Source: an uncultured Gammaproteobacteria bacterium (lineage in GTDB: Bacteria; Pseudomonadota; Gammaproteobacteria; HK1). From it: 64,000 bases of DNA. The stretch spans positions 5,261,001 through 5,325,000 of the forward strand of contig OY282353.1 of assembly GCA_958295465.1 (NCBI GenBank), written 5' to 3'. Positions 27,882-35,943 of this stretch are shown here, piece after piece (position 1 is the stretch's first letter; every line of letters begins with the position of its first letter). The notes under the pieces were generated by a model that searched no databases, was not told the DNA's origin, and was given only the letters and a program-made list of their open reading frames with translations. The position numbers and the translations under genes were made by a program.

Positions 27882-28266
27882 CGACGCCCGCACCCTTCCG
27901 GAAGCGGCCGAACGCGACCTCCGCGCACTCCGGGGGATGGACGATCCAGCCGTCTTCGCCGACGAGATCGCCGGATTCCATGCTCAGCAGGCGGCCGAAA
28001 AATTGTTCAAGGTCTGGATCATCCTGTTGGGCGAACCGTACCCGCTGACCCACGATCTGGATTATCTGCTGCGCCTTGTGGAAAGACGGGAACCCGAAGC
28101 CGGGCGATTCGAGGATCTGATCGAGTACAACCCGTATGCCGTTCAATTCCGCTACGGGTCGTTCGAAAACGAGGCATCACCGATCGATCGGCAGGAAGCC
28201 GTGCGGCGTCTGGAAGCTCTGAGACGGCAAGTCCGCCAGCGGCTCCCGGATGCAGAGAGATCGTGA
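27868..28266 (+). CDS. HEPN-domain protein (putative toxin partner of MNT)
   Basis: 132 residues, all-helical. FHAQQAAEKLFKVWIILLGE (about 37-56) is the typical HEPN helix, followed by THDLDYLLRLV and the YNPYAVQFRYG segment seen in HEPN proteins paired with MNT. I do not see the canonical R-x4-6-H RNase motif: the Arg-Tyr at about 93-96 is not followed by a His. The RNase site may therefore be lost or unconventional. Start overlaps the MNT gene by 14 bases; the stop TGA overlaps the hsdS ATG by one base (TGATG). Confidence 0.85.
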   Translation: MSDLDDARTLPEAAERDLRALRGMDDPAVFADEIAGFHAQQAAEKLFKVWIILLGEPYPLTHDLDYLLRLVERREPEAGRFEDLIEYNPYAVQFRYGSFENEASPIDRQEAVRRLEALRRQVRQRLPDAERS

Positions 28267-29522
28267 TGGGAAGGAACGTCGCAACCATCGCTGACGTCTG
28301 CGAACCTGCTGAACTGTGCGATCCACGCCGGGACCCTGCCAGTGAGTTCCATTACGTCGACATTTCCGGAATTGATCGTACTTGCAAGGCGATTGCAGAA
28401 CATCAAACGTTATCGGGCGCCAACGCTCCGAGTCGTGCACGAAAAGCCATTCGCAAGGGTGACATCCTGGTGTCGACGGTGCGTCCGAACCTCAACGCCG
28501 TTGCAATGGTACCGGCGTGTCTTGACGGTCATATTGCCTCAACGGGTTTTTGTGTCCTTCGGCCGGATCGCGCGGTCGTCGAACCACGCTACCTGTTCTA
28601 TCGTACGATCACTCCAGGATTCGTTGCGGCGCTGACGGCACAGGTCAGAGGCGCAAGCTACCCCGCGGTTTCCGACAAGGACGTAAGGCAGGTCGAGATT
28701 CTTCTCCCGCCTCTGGCGGAGCAGAGGCGTATCGTCGAGATACTCGACCAAGCGGATAATCTCCGCCGTCTCCGCGCCGAAGCCGATGCCAAAGCCGACC
28801 GCATCCTCCCGTCCCTCTTCGTCCGCATGTTCGGCGATCCCGCAACGAATCCGATGCAATGGCCGGTCAAGCGGATCAGCGAAATGTGCGATGTCGTTTC
28901 GGGGGCGACGCCCAGGACGGAACGCCCGGAATTCTGGGGCGGAGGAATCCCATGGGCAACCCCGAAGGATCTGTCGGAGCTCGATGGCTGGTCCCTCGAT
29001 CACACGGCGCGCACGCTGACCGAGGAAGGCTTGGCAAGCTGCTCAGCCGCGATGGTGCCCGAGAGCTCGGTTCTTCTCTCTTCCAGGGCGCCGATCGGGC
29101 TCGTCGCGGTCGCCGGTGTCCCGATGTGCACCAACCAGGGATTCAAGAACCTCATCTGCGGACCCGACGTCGATCCCTGGTATCTGTTCGGCTGGTGCAA
29201 GATCCGCACGACGTACCTGCAATCGCTCGGCCGCGGGGCCACGTTCAAGGAAATCTCGAAGCGGATCGTCGAATCGATCGAATTGCCCTTGCCGCCCATG
29301 CAGAGGCAGCACCGCTTCCGGTCGAGGCTGATGAATCTGACGTCCATTCATCGAGCGCGGATACAATCCGCACAACGCATTGCCGATCTCTTCGGCGTCC
29401 TGCTCGGCAGGGCGTTTTCCGGCAGTCTCACCGCTTCCTGGCGCGAGGCTCATAAGAACGAGATTCTTCAGGAAATGGAGCAGAAAGCCAGCCGAATCGC
29501 TCATTCGGATGAGTGTCGATGA
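28266..29522 (+). CDS. hsdS: Type I restriction-modification specificity subunit
   Basis: 418 residues with two target-recognition domains, each followed by a conserved coiled spacer: LPPLAEQRRIVEILDQAD... RMFGDP at about 155-200 and LPLPPMQRQHRFRSRL... GRAFSGSLTASWRE at about 340-395. TRD1 spans about 1-150 and TRD2 about 200-340 (ISEMCDVVSGATPRTERPEFW start). It sets the DNA sequence methylated by HsdM. Start ATG 28266; a GTG one codon earlier is possible. Its stop overlaps the next ORF (ATGA). Confidence 0.9.
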   Translation: MGRNVATIADVCEPAELCDPRRDPASEFHYVDISGIDRTCKAIAEHQTLSGANAPSRARKAIRKGDILVSTVRPNLNAVAMVPACLDGHIASTGFCVLRPDRAVVEPRYLFYRTITPGFVAALTAQVRGASYPAVSDKDVRQVEILLPPLAEQRRIVEILDQADNLRRLRAEADAKADRILPSLFVRMFGDPATNPMQWPVKRISEMCDVVSGATPRTERPEFWGGGIPWATPKDLSELDGWSLDHTARTLTEEGLASCSAAMVPESSVLLSSRAPIGLVAVAGVPMCTNQGFKNLICGPDVDPWYLFGWCKIRTTYLQSLGRGATFKEISKRIVESIELPLPPMQRQHRFRSRLMNLTSIHRARIQSAQRIADLFGVLLGRAFSGSLTASWREAHKNEILQEMEQKASRIAHSDECR

Positions 29523-29851
29523 GCGTCGAACCCAGGCACACCACCGCAAGGCCCAGTGTTTCACATAAGGAAGCCGACTCCTTCAAACGCCGCTTCCGCG
29601 AAGAACTTGCAGACCCCTTGCGCGCGGCCGGCCTCCAGGCCGAGGTCTTCGTCTGGGACGATTTCCACGATCGCTTCCTGGTCAGCAACCTCATCGGAAT
29701 ATCCCTGCCCAACGGCTTCGACACCACGCAGAATCCCAACGCCGTGACCCGCTGGACGCGCCTGGGGAGAAAGGACAGGGATGACGTCCAGCGCGAGTTC
29801 GACGTTGCCCGCAAACGGCACGAACTCCAATGGCAATTCACGATCCCATAG
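29519..29851 (+). CDS. Unknown 110-residue protein coupled to hsdS
   Basis: Starts inside the hsdS stop (ATGA), so it is co-translated. It is hydrophilic: SVSHKEADSFKRRFREELAD, AEVFVWDDFHDRFLVSNLIG, ISLPNGFDTTQNPNAVTRW, RKDRDDVQREFD. The HDRF(L)-hydrophobic-GISLPNGFD pattern resembles the last part of phospholipase-D-like nuclease domains, but only one such half would be present and no HKD pair is visible. It may be the C-terminal remnant of a larger defence protein or of the missing nuclease module. Family not recognised. Confidence 0.6.
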   Translation: MSVEPRHTTARPSVSHKEADSFKRRFREELADPLRAAGLQAEVFVWDDFHDRFLVSNLIGISLPNGFDTTQNPNAVTRWTRLGRKDRDDVQREFDVARKRHELQWQFTIP

Positions 29852-29864
29852 TCCACATCTCGCC

Positions 29865-29960
29865 CCCTCCGTGGATGTGGCGATGTATGTGATGACTCCG
29901 GAATTCGGCGTCGCGAGCCAGATCGAGAAGATCGACACGCTCGATTTCGCGACTCTCGGC
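29865..29960 (+). pseudogene. Orphan 96-bp fragment of an icmF gene
   Basis: One frame reads SVDVAMYVMTPEFGVASQIE then KIDTLDFATL. This matches IcmF residues about 344-373 (VDVPVYVMTPEFGAASQLEK, IDMLDFAAL), coding positions 23401-23493. By eye 13 of 93 bases differ, several of them non-synonymous. Nothing of IcmF continues on either side. It lies exactly between the end of the hsdM-to-ORF110 cassette and the NRDE gene, while the complete icmF is on the other side of the cassette. Confidence 0.85.
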
Positions 29961-29995
29961 CACGTTCGATCCGGCCACGCCGTACGGACCGGCCC

Positions 29996-30868
29996 ATGTG
30001 CCTGATCTACCTCGCGTGGCGACGCCATCCGCGCTATCCACTCGTGGTCGCGGCGAACCGGGACGAGTACCACGCGCGCCCCGCCGCGCCCGCGCACTGG
30101 TGGGAGGACGCCCCCGGCGTGCTCGCGGGCCGCGACCTCGAAGCGGGCGGGACGTGGATGGGGATCACCCGCGGCGGGCGGTTCGCGGCGGTGACCAACT
30201 ATCACGATCCCGCCGCGGACCGCCGCGCGGGTGCCCCTTCACGCGGCGTGCTCGTCGGCGCGTTCCTCACCGGCGGCGAATCGGCGCCGGAGTATCTCGA
30301 CCGCGTTGTCGAGGAGGGACGTCGCTACAACGGGTTCAGCCTGCTCGCGATGGACGGGGAGACGCTGGCGTTCGCGTCGAACCGGTCTCCGGGGGCCATG
30401 CGGCTCGGTCCCGGGGTATACGGACTGAGCAACCACCTGCTGGACACGCCCTGGCCCAAGGTGAAGGAAGGAAAGGCGGAGTTGGAACGGCTCCTTGCCG
30501 AACCCGACGTGCGCGTCCCGGAGCTGCTCGCACTCCTCGCGGTACAGGGCCACGCGGGCGTCGCCGCGCTCTGCGCCGACACCGGAAGCGGCCTCGGGCG
30601 CAGGCGGTCGCGCTCGTCACGGTTCATCCTGGGCCGCGACTACGGAACGCGGGCGTCCACCGTCGTCCTGCTCGAAGCGGGCGCCGCCGGTGTCTTCGTC
30701 GAGCGGAGCTTCGATTCAAACGGCACCGCAATCGGTGACGCCGTATTCGAGCTTGGCGCAGGCGGCGTCTCGCGCGAGATCGGGCTGGGCAGTAGACTCG
30801 CCGGGGTGCCGGGTCGTTGGCCGGCTACGGCTGGCTTCGAACGGAAGGAGGCGCGCGATGAACCGTGA
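29996..30868 (+). CDS. NRDE/TANGO2-family protein
   Basis: 290 residues. The N-terminus MCLIYLAWRRHPRYPLVVAA followed by NRDEYHARPAAPAHWW carries the NRDE signature of the TANGO2 family. Cys2, exposed by Met removal, is the expected N-terminal nucleophile. Further family blocks: LAGRDLEAGGTWMGITRGG, RFAAVTNY, YNGFSLLAMDG, YGLSNHLLDTPWPKV. Homologues are linked to lipid or haem handling; the bacterial reaction is not established. It overlaps the HIT gene by 11 bases, suggesting coupled expression. Confidence 0.9.
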   Translation: MCLIYLAWRRHPRYPLVVAANRDEYHARPAAPAHWWEDAPGVLAGRDLEAGGTWMGITRGGRFAAVTNYHDPAADRRAGAPSRGVLVGAFLTGGESAPEYLDRVVEEGRRYNGFSLLAMDGETLAFASNRSPGAMRLGPGVYGLSNHLLDTPWPKVKEGKAELERLLAEPDVRVPELLALLAVQGHAGVAALCADTGSGLGRRRSRSSRFILGRDYGTRASTVVLLEAGAAGVFVERSFDSNGTAIGDAVFELGAGGVSREIGLGSRLAGVPGRWPATAGFERKEARDEP

Positions 30869-31277
30869 TCCGGATTGCATCTTCTGCAAGATCGTCGCGG
30901 GCGAGGTGCCTTCGTTCAAGCTGTTCGAAGACGATGCGACCCTCGCGTTCATGGACATCAATCCGGCGAACGAGGGTCACGCGCTGGTCATTCCCAAGGA
31001 ACATGCGACCGACCTGTACGCGGTGTCCGACGCCGTGCTCGCGCGCACTGCGGCAACGGCGAAGAAGGTGGCCGGCGCGCTGGCGCGGACGCTGGCTCCC
31101 GATGGCCTCAATCTCGTGCAGTGCAACGGCCCGGCGGCGGCACAGTCGGTGATGCATTTCCACGTGCACGTCCTGCCCCGCGTCAAGGATGATCGCCTGG
31201 CAATGAACTGGGGCCTGAAGCTCGGGGACATCGATGCCATCGGCAGGCTCGCCGAGCGCATCCGGGTGTGGATTTGA
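30858..31277 (+). CDS. HIT-family nucleotide hydrolase
   Basis: 139 residues. CIFCKIVAGEVPS near the N-terminus (possible zinc Cys pair) and the histidine triad HFHVHVLPR at about 100-108 identify a HINT-type purine nucleoside phosphoramidase or dinucleotide hydrolase. ATG 30858 is preceded by GGAGG (within the NRDE gene) and overlaps that gene by 11 bases. Full length for the family. Confidence 0.93.
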   Translation: MNRDPDCIFCKIVAGEVPSFKLFEDDATLAFMDINPANEGHALVIPKEHATDLYAVSDAVLARTAATAKKVAGALARTLAPDGLNLVQCNGPAAAQSVMHFHVHVLPRVKDDRLAMNWGLKLGDIDAIGRLAERIRVWI

Positions 31278-31330
31278 GGAGACGCCGCGCTGGCGCTCCG
31301 TAATCGAAGATCGGCGAAGGAGCGACGACA

Positions 31331-32011
31331 TTGACGAAATTCATCGGCATCAAGGCGTGCGTCTTCGATGCGTACGGCACGCTGTTCGACGTGCATTCGG
31401 CGGTCGGGAAACATCGATCGAGGCTCGGCGGCAAGGCGGACGCGGTGTCCGGGACGTGGCGCGCCAAGCAGCTCGAATACACGTGGCAGCGCACCATCCT
31501 CGACCGTTACGTCGATTTCTGGCGGGTCACGGCGGACGGCCTCGACTTCGCGCTCGACGCCCACGGGGTCGACGACGCGGCGTTGCGCGAGGACCTGCTC
31601 AACGCCTACCTGAGCCTCGACTGCTATCCCGAGGTGCCGGGGGTGCTGAACGCTCTCAAGGAAGCTGGCCTCCGGACCGCGATCCTCTCGAACGGCTCGC
31701 CGATGATGCTGGAGGCGGCGGTGGAAAGCGCCGGGATCGGCGGGGCGCTGGATGAGGTCCTGTCCGTGGACGAGCTGGGGATGTACAAGCCGTCGCCGGA
31801 GGTGTACCAGCTCGCCACCGATGCCCTGGGTGTCGGCCGGGGGCAGGTGAGCTTCCAGTCCTCGAACGCATGGGACGCGGCGGCGGCGGCGACGTTCGGG
31901 TTCCGGGTCGCCTGGTGCAACCGTTTCGGCCAGGCCCGCGAACGGCTGCCCGATGCGCCGGACGTGGAGATCCGGACCCTCGACGAGTTGCCGGCCATCG
32001 TGCTGCCCTGA
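31331..32011 (+). CDS. Type II (S)-2-haloacid dehalogenase-like HAD hydrolase
   Basis: 226 residues. HAD motif I FDAYGTLFD with nucleophile Asp13, motif II ILSNGSPMM, Lys in MYKPSPEVYQ, and the SSNAWDAAAA segment characteristic of L-2-haloacid dehalogenases (serine and asparagine near the active site). Hydrolyses 2-haloalkanoates to 2-hydroxyacids in known members. Start is TTG 31331, supported by AAGGAG eight bases upstream. Stands alone, 53 bases after the HIT gene. Confidence 0.9.
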   Translation: MTKFIGIKACVFDAYGTLFDVHSAVGKHRSRLGGKADAVSGTWRAKQLEYTWQRTILDRYVDFWRVTADGLDFALDAHGVDDAALREDLLNAYLSLDCYPEVPGVLNALKEAGLRTAILSNGSPMMLEAAVESAGIGGALDEVLSVDELGMYKPSPEVYQLATDALGVGRGQVSFQSSNAWDAAAAATFGFRVAWCNRFGQARERLPDAPDVEIRTLDELPAIVLP

Positions 32012-32316
32012 ACGCGCCGGCCAGGCCGGTGCCAGCGCATCCGGATGCCTCACCGCCACCGCGGACCGGGCGGAGCGGCGTCCGCGTCGGGGAGGCCGGA
32101 GGCGCGACGTGCGCTCCATATCGCGGGAAGGTCCATGGCGCATTCCTTTCCATGGCCTCCGGCCACACCATCCGGGATTGCCCTGACCGCCCGCGGCGTC
32201 ATCCGTCTCCTCACCCCCGGTCATATGGGGCCATCCGAAACATGAAGCGCGTCCCGCGCGGCGCACCGTGGCACCGTGCTTCGCGTTAGACTCCGCGCCG
32301 GCGACCAGGGGGCGAC
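32012..32316. other. Intergenic, no gene seen
   Basis: 305 bases before the SDR gene. No frame has family similarity or a good ribosome site. I find no strong hairpin. Confidence 0.5.
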
Positions 32317-33081
32317 ATGAACGTTGCAGGACATTCGGCGGTGATCACCGGCGGTGGCTCGGGAATGGGCGCCGAGACCGCGCGCCGGCTCGCCCGGGCC
32401 GGAGCGAAGGTGACGGTGCTGGATCTGGGCGAAGCGGCGGCAGTTGCGGTCGGTGCGGAGGTCGGCGGCCTCGGTCTCGCCTGCGACGTCGCCGATGCCG
32501 CCGGCGTGGAAGACGCGATCGCTCGCGCCCGTGCAGCGCACGGCCCCGCGCGCATCTGCGTCAACTGCGCCGGCATCGCGCCCGCGCAACGCCTCGTCGG
32601 CCGGAGCGGGCCGGCGCCCCTCGACGGATTCCGGAGGGTCGTCGAGGTCAACCTGATCGGCACGTTCAACGTGATGAGGGTGTGCGCGGCGGACATGGCC
32701 GGCCTCGACCCGGTGAACGAGACCGGCGAGCGCGGGGTCATGATTGCCACCGCCTCCGTCGCCGCATACGAAGGACAGGTCGGCCAGGCCGCCTACGCGG
32801 CGTCGAAGGCGGGGCTGGTGGGAATGACCCTGCCGCTGGCCAGGGATCTCGCGAGCCTGGGGATCCGGGTCATGACCGTCGCCCCCGGCCTGATGGACAC
32901 CCCGATGCTGGACGGAATGCCCGAGGACGTGCGCGAACGCCTCGCCGCGTCGGTGCCGTTTCCCCGCCGGCTCGGACAGCCCGGCGAGTTCGCGGACCTC
33001 GTCGAGCACATCATCGCCAACGCGATGCTCAACGGCTCCGTCATCCGGCTCGACGGCGCGATCAGAATGCAGCCCAGGTGA
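32317..33081 (+). CDS. SDR dehydrogenase, HSD17B10 (3-hydroxy-2-methylbutyryl-CoA dehydrogenase)-like
   Basis: 254 residues. NAD motif TGGGSGMG (about 11-18), Asp in LDLG after beta-2 (NAD preference), VNCAGIAPA, YAASKAGLVGMTLPLARDLA with Tyr/Lys, and the ending VAPGLMDTPMLDGMPEDVR, which is characteristic of type 10 17-beta-HSD/short-chain 3-hydroxyacyl-CoA dehydrogenases. Likely oxidises 2-methyl-3-hydroxybutyryl-CoA or similar in isoleucine or fatty-acid breakdown, consistent with the branched acyl-CoA theme of icmF. Substrate is inferred from similarity. Confidence 0.87.
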   Translation: MNVAGHSAVITGGGSGMGAETARRLARAGAKVTVLDLGEAAAVAVGAEVGGLGLACDVADAAGVEDAIARARAAHGPARICVNCAGIAPAQRLVGRSGPAPLDGFRRVVEVNLIGTFNVMRVCAADMAGLDPVNETGERGVMIATASVAAYEGQVGQAAYAASKAGLVGMTLPLARDLASLGIRVMTVAPGLMDTPMLDGMPEDVRERLAASVPFPRRLGQPGEFADLVEHIIANAMLNGSVIRLDGAIRMQPR

Positions 33082-33302
33082 CCATGCGGGCCATGCGGGC
33101 GGCTTTCGCCCCGTTCTCGTGACCTCCGTCACCTCGGATCGAGCGCTGCTCGCGCTAGAATCCTCGAGACGCCATCATCTTCATGATCGAGTCGAATTTT
33201 GCACGAGGCGTTCCAGGGGACTCAGCCAGTGGTCCAGCGTATGCCTCGCCGGTCCGAGGCGCAGCCTCGCCGGACTTCACGGACAAGGGATCAACCACCT
33301 GC

Positions 33303-34661
33303 ATGAACGACAACAGCCGCAGCATCGAGCCTCCCTCCGAGCATGACCTCGGCCCGCTACGCGAGATCGTGGCGCTGGCCGTCGATACCGCCAGGAAGAG
33401 CGGCGCCAGCGCATCGGAGGCGGCGCTCAGCCGATCCGCCGGTCTCGACGTCAACGTCAGGCTCGGCGAGGTCGAGACCATCGAGCATACGAGGGACCAC
33501 AGCCTCGGGGTCACCGTGTACTTCGGCCACGGCAAGGGTTCGGCGAGCAGCACCGACTTCAGGGGCCCGGCGGTGCGGGAGACCGTGGAGGCTGCGTGCC
33601 GGATCGCCCGCCACACCGCGCAGGACGAGTTCGCGGGACTTCCCGATCCCGAACTGATGGCGGTCGATCCCCCCGACCTGGACCTGTTCCATCCGTGGGC
33701 GATTACCGCCGACGAGGCGATCTCGCTCGCGTTGGAGGCGGAAACGGCGGCGCGGGACCACGATCCACGGATCACCAACTCGGACGGCGCATCCGTTTCC
33801 AGACGCGACGGCGACTACGTGTACGGCAACTCGCACGGCTTCCTGGAAGGCTTTTCGAGCAGCCGCAACAGTCTGAGCTGCGTGGTCATCGCGGAGGATT
33901 CCTCGGGGATGCAGCGCGACTACTGGTACTCCACCGGACGAGATCCGGATCGACTCGAGCCCGCGTCGCAGATCGGCACGACCGCCGCCCGGCGCACCAT
34001 CCGCCGGCTCGGGGCGCGCAAGCTCGATACACGCAACGCGCCCGTGCTCTATGAAGCCGACGTCGCACGGGGCGTCATCGGCCATTTCGTATCGGCGGTT
34101 CGCGGCCCGAACCTCTACCGCAAGGCGAGCTTCCTCGTCGACCGGCTCGGCGAACGCGTGATGGCCGATCACCTGCGGATCCACGAGCAGCCGCATCTGC
34201 GCGGCGCGCTCGCCAGCGCCGCGTTCGACGGCGAAGGCGTGGAGACCGCGCCGCGGGATCTGGTCACCGGCGGGGTGCTCCGGGGCTACGTCCTCGACAG
34301 CTACTCGGCGCGCAAGCTCGGGGTCCCGACCACCGGCAACGCGGGAGGAGTCCACAACCTGACGGTCGATCCGGGGTCGAAGTCGTTCGAGGCGCTACTT
34401 GCCGAGATGGGCACCGGATTGCTGGTCACGGAGCTGATGGGGATGGGCACCAACATCGTGACCGGCGACTACTCGCGCGGTGCGGCCGGCTTCTGGGTGG
34501 AGGGCGGGGAGATTGCGTATCCCGTCGAGGAGATCACCATCGCCGGGAACCTCGCGGACATGTTCCTCGGCATTCGCGAGGTGGGCGCCGACGTCGATGC
34601 CCGGGGCGCGATTCGCACCGGGTCGCTTCTCATCGAGCGGATGACGATCGCGGGCAACTGA
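33303..34661 (+). CDS. pmbA: Metalloprotease PmbA/TldE
   Basis: 452 residues. TldE-type protein that with TldD forms a heterodimeric zinc protease acting on modified peptides and unstable antitoxins. Recognisable blocks: VRLGEVETIEHTRDHSLGV, VYFGHGKGSASSTDF, LFHPWAITADEAI, TRNAPVLYEADVARGVIGHF, FDGEGVETAPRDLVTGGVLR, YLDSYSARKLG-type VLDSYSARKLG, TGNAGG. TldE subunits lack the zinc motif HExxxH, and none is seen here, as expected. ATG 33303 chosen; an in-frame ATG 33183 would add 40 residues unlike the family. tldD is not in the window. Confidence 0.92.
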   Translation: MNDNSRSIEPPSEHDLGPLREIVALAVDTARKSGASASEAALSRSAGLDVNVRLGEVETIEHTRDHSLGVTVYFGHGKGSASSTDFRGPAVRETVEAACRIARHTAQDEFAGLPDPELMAVDPPDLDLFHPWAITADEAISLALEAETAARDHDPRITNSDGASVSRRDGDYVYGNSHGFLEGFSSSRNSLSCVVIAEDSSGMQRDYWYSTGRDPDRLEPASQIGTTAARRTIRRLGARKLDTRNAPVLYEADVARGVIGHFVSAVRGPNLYRKASFLVDRLGERVMADHLRIHEQPHLRGALASAAFDGEGVETAPRDLVTGGVLRGYVLDSYSARKLGVPTTGNAGGVHNLTVDPGSKSFEALLAEMGTGLLVTELMGMGTNIVTGDYSRGAAGFWVEGGEIAYPVEEITIAGNLADMFLGIREVGADVDARGAIRTGSLLIERMTIAGN

Positions 34662-34797
34662 CCGGAGCGCGACAACTCGCATGACTGGTCGCATAATGCC
34701 TGTCGAACGGATGGCGGCGGCGCAGGCCATCGGGGTTGATCCGTCCCCGACCGTTGCATCGGCTTGCTTGTCACGGTGGCACAAGGGAGTGGGAACG

Positions 34798-35685
34798 ATG
34801 CCGGAAATGATGATCGCCAGAGGACGATGGACGGTCGTCGTCGCCTGGTTCGTCGTCGCGGTTCTGCTGCTCCCGGGCCGGATGACGCTCGGGGCCGAGC
34901 ACGACTCCTCGAAACCGCCGGAGCGGGGAAACGGGGCGGAGCCGTCCCATCGCCCCGGCACGATCATTCGAGACTGCGAGGTCTGTCCGGAGCTGGTCGT
35001 GGCGCCGGCCGGTACCTTTCGGATGGGTGACTTGTCGGGAGGCGGCGACGCCGACGAAGGGCCGGTGCGGGCGGTGGACATTCCGCACCCGTTCGCCGTC
35101 GGCAGGCACGAGACCACGTTCACGCAATGGGATGCGTGCGCCGCGGCGGGCGCCTGCCGGCAAGGGGTCGGCGACATCGGTTTCGGGCGCGGCGAACGGC
35201 CGGTGATCCTCGTGACCTGGGAGGACGCCCAGGCCTACACGGCATGGCTGTCGGAGCTGACGGGAAAACGGTTCCGGCTGCCGAGCGAGGCGGAATGGGA
35301 GTACATGGCGCGGGCTGGAAGCGGTACGAAGTACCCTTGGGGGAACGAGATCGGCCGCGGCAGGGCCAACTGCGACGGATGCGGGAGCCGATGGGACGAT
35401 ACCCGCACCGCGCCCGTCGGCTCTTTCCCCGCCAACGAGTTCGGCGTTCATGATGTGGTCGGAAACGTGTACGAGTGGGTGGAGGACTGTGGCCGCAACA
35501 GCTACGACGGCGCACCTTCCGACGGCTCGGTCCGGGAGCCGGACGGGGCCTGCAGGCTGCGCATGATGCGCGGAGGCTCCTGGCTGAGCCTGCCCCGGGC
35601 CAGCCGTCCTGCCAACCGGGTCGGGAATCCGGTGGGATACGGGGACGTCAACATCGGTTTTCGAGTGGCCAGAGACCTCTTCTGA
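34798..35685 (+). CDS. Exported formylglycine-generating-enzyme (SUMF1)-like protein
   Basis: 295 residues. Signal peptide or anchor at about 13-32 (VVVAWFVVAVLLLPGRMTL). FGE-sulfatase domain: VVAPAGTFRMGD, RHETTFTQWDACAAAG, PVILVTWEDAQAYTAWLS, RLPSEAEWEYMARAG, YPWGNEIGRGRANC, GNVYEWVEDC, RMMRGGSWL and NIGFRVARD. Many such proteins are not formylglycine makers, and the Cys pair of true FGEs should be checked. No sulfatase gene is nearby. ATG 34798 follows AAGGGAG. Probably periplasmic. Confidence 0.88.
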   Translation: MPEMMIARGRWTVVVAWFVVAVLLLPGRMTLGAEHDSSKPPERGNGAEPSHRPGTIIRDCEVCPELVVAPAGTFRMGDLSGGGDADEGPVRAVDIPHPFAVGRHETTFTQWDACAAAGACRQGVGDIGFGRGERPVILVTWEDAQAYTAWLSELTGKRFRLPSEAEWEYMARAGSGTKYPWGNEIGRGRANCDGCGSRWDDTRTAPVGSFPANEFGVHDVVGNVYEWVEDCGRNSYDGAPSDGSVREPDGACRLRMMRGGSWLSLPRASRPANRVGNPVGYGDVNIGFRVARDLF

Positions 35686-35943
35686 ACCTGCCTTGCGTGC
35701 CGTCGGGACCAATCGCCGACGATGCGCTCCCGGGGTCTCCCCCGTTGTCCCGGAATCATCGAGGTGCCGTCACCTCTGCACGCAACATCACATGGCGAGC
35801 TGATTTCACAGAAGTAATTCTCAAATCGGGAAATAGCCCCCGTCGCGGGGCGCCTGGATGTTCCATGCGTGACAGGAGGTGACCCGCCACCGTGGCCGGC
35901 TTGCATCCGCATCGGCCCGGAGGGCGGTTGGGCGGTACGGAGG

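Noticed and set aside
27868-28266. Calling the HEPN protein an active RNase toxin
   Set aside because: No R-x4-6-H motif could be found in the 132 residues, so activity is left open.
34798-35685. Naming the SUMF1-like protein a true formylglycine-generating enzyme
   Set aside because: No sulfatase gene is nearby and the active-site Cys pair was not verified by alignment; many family members have other roles.
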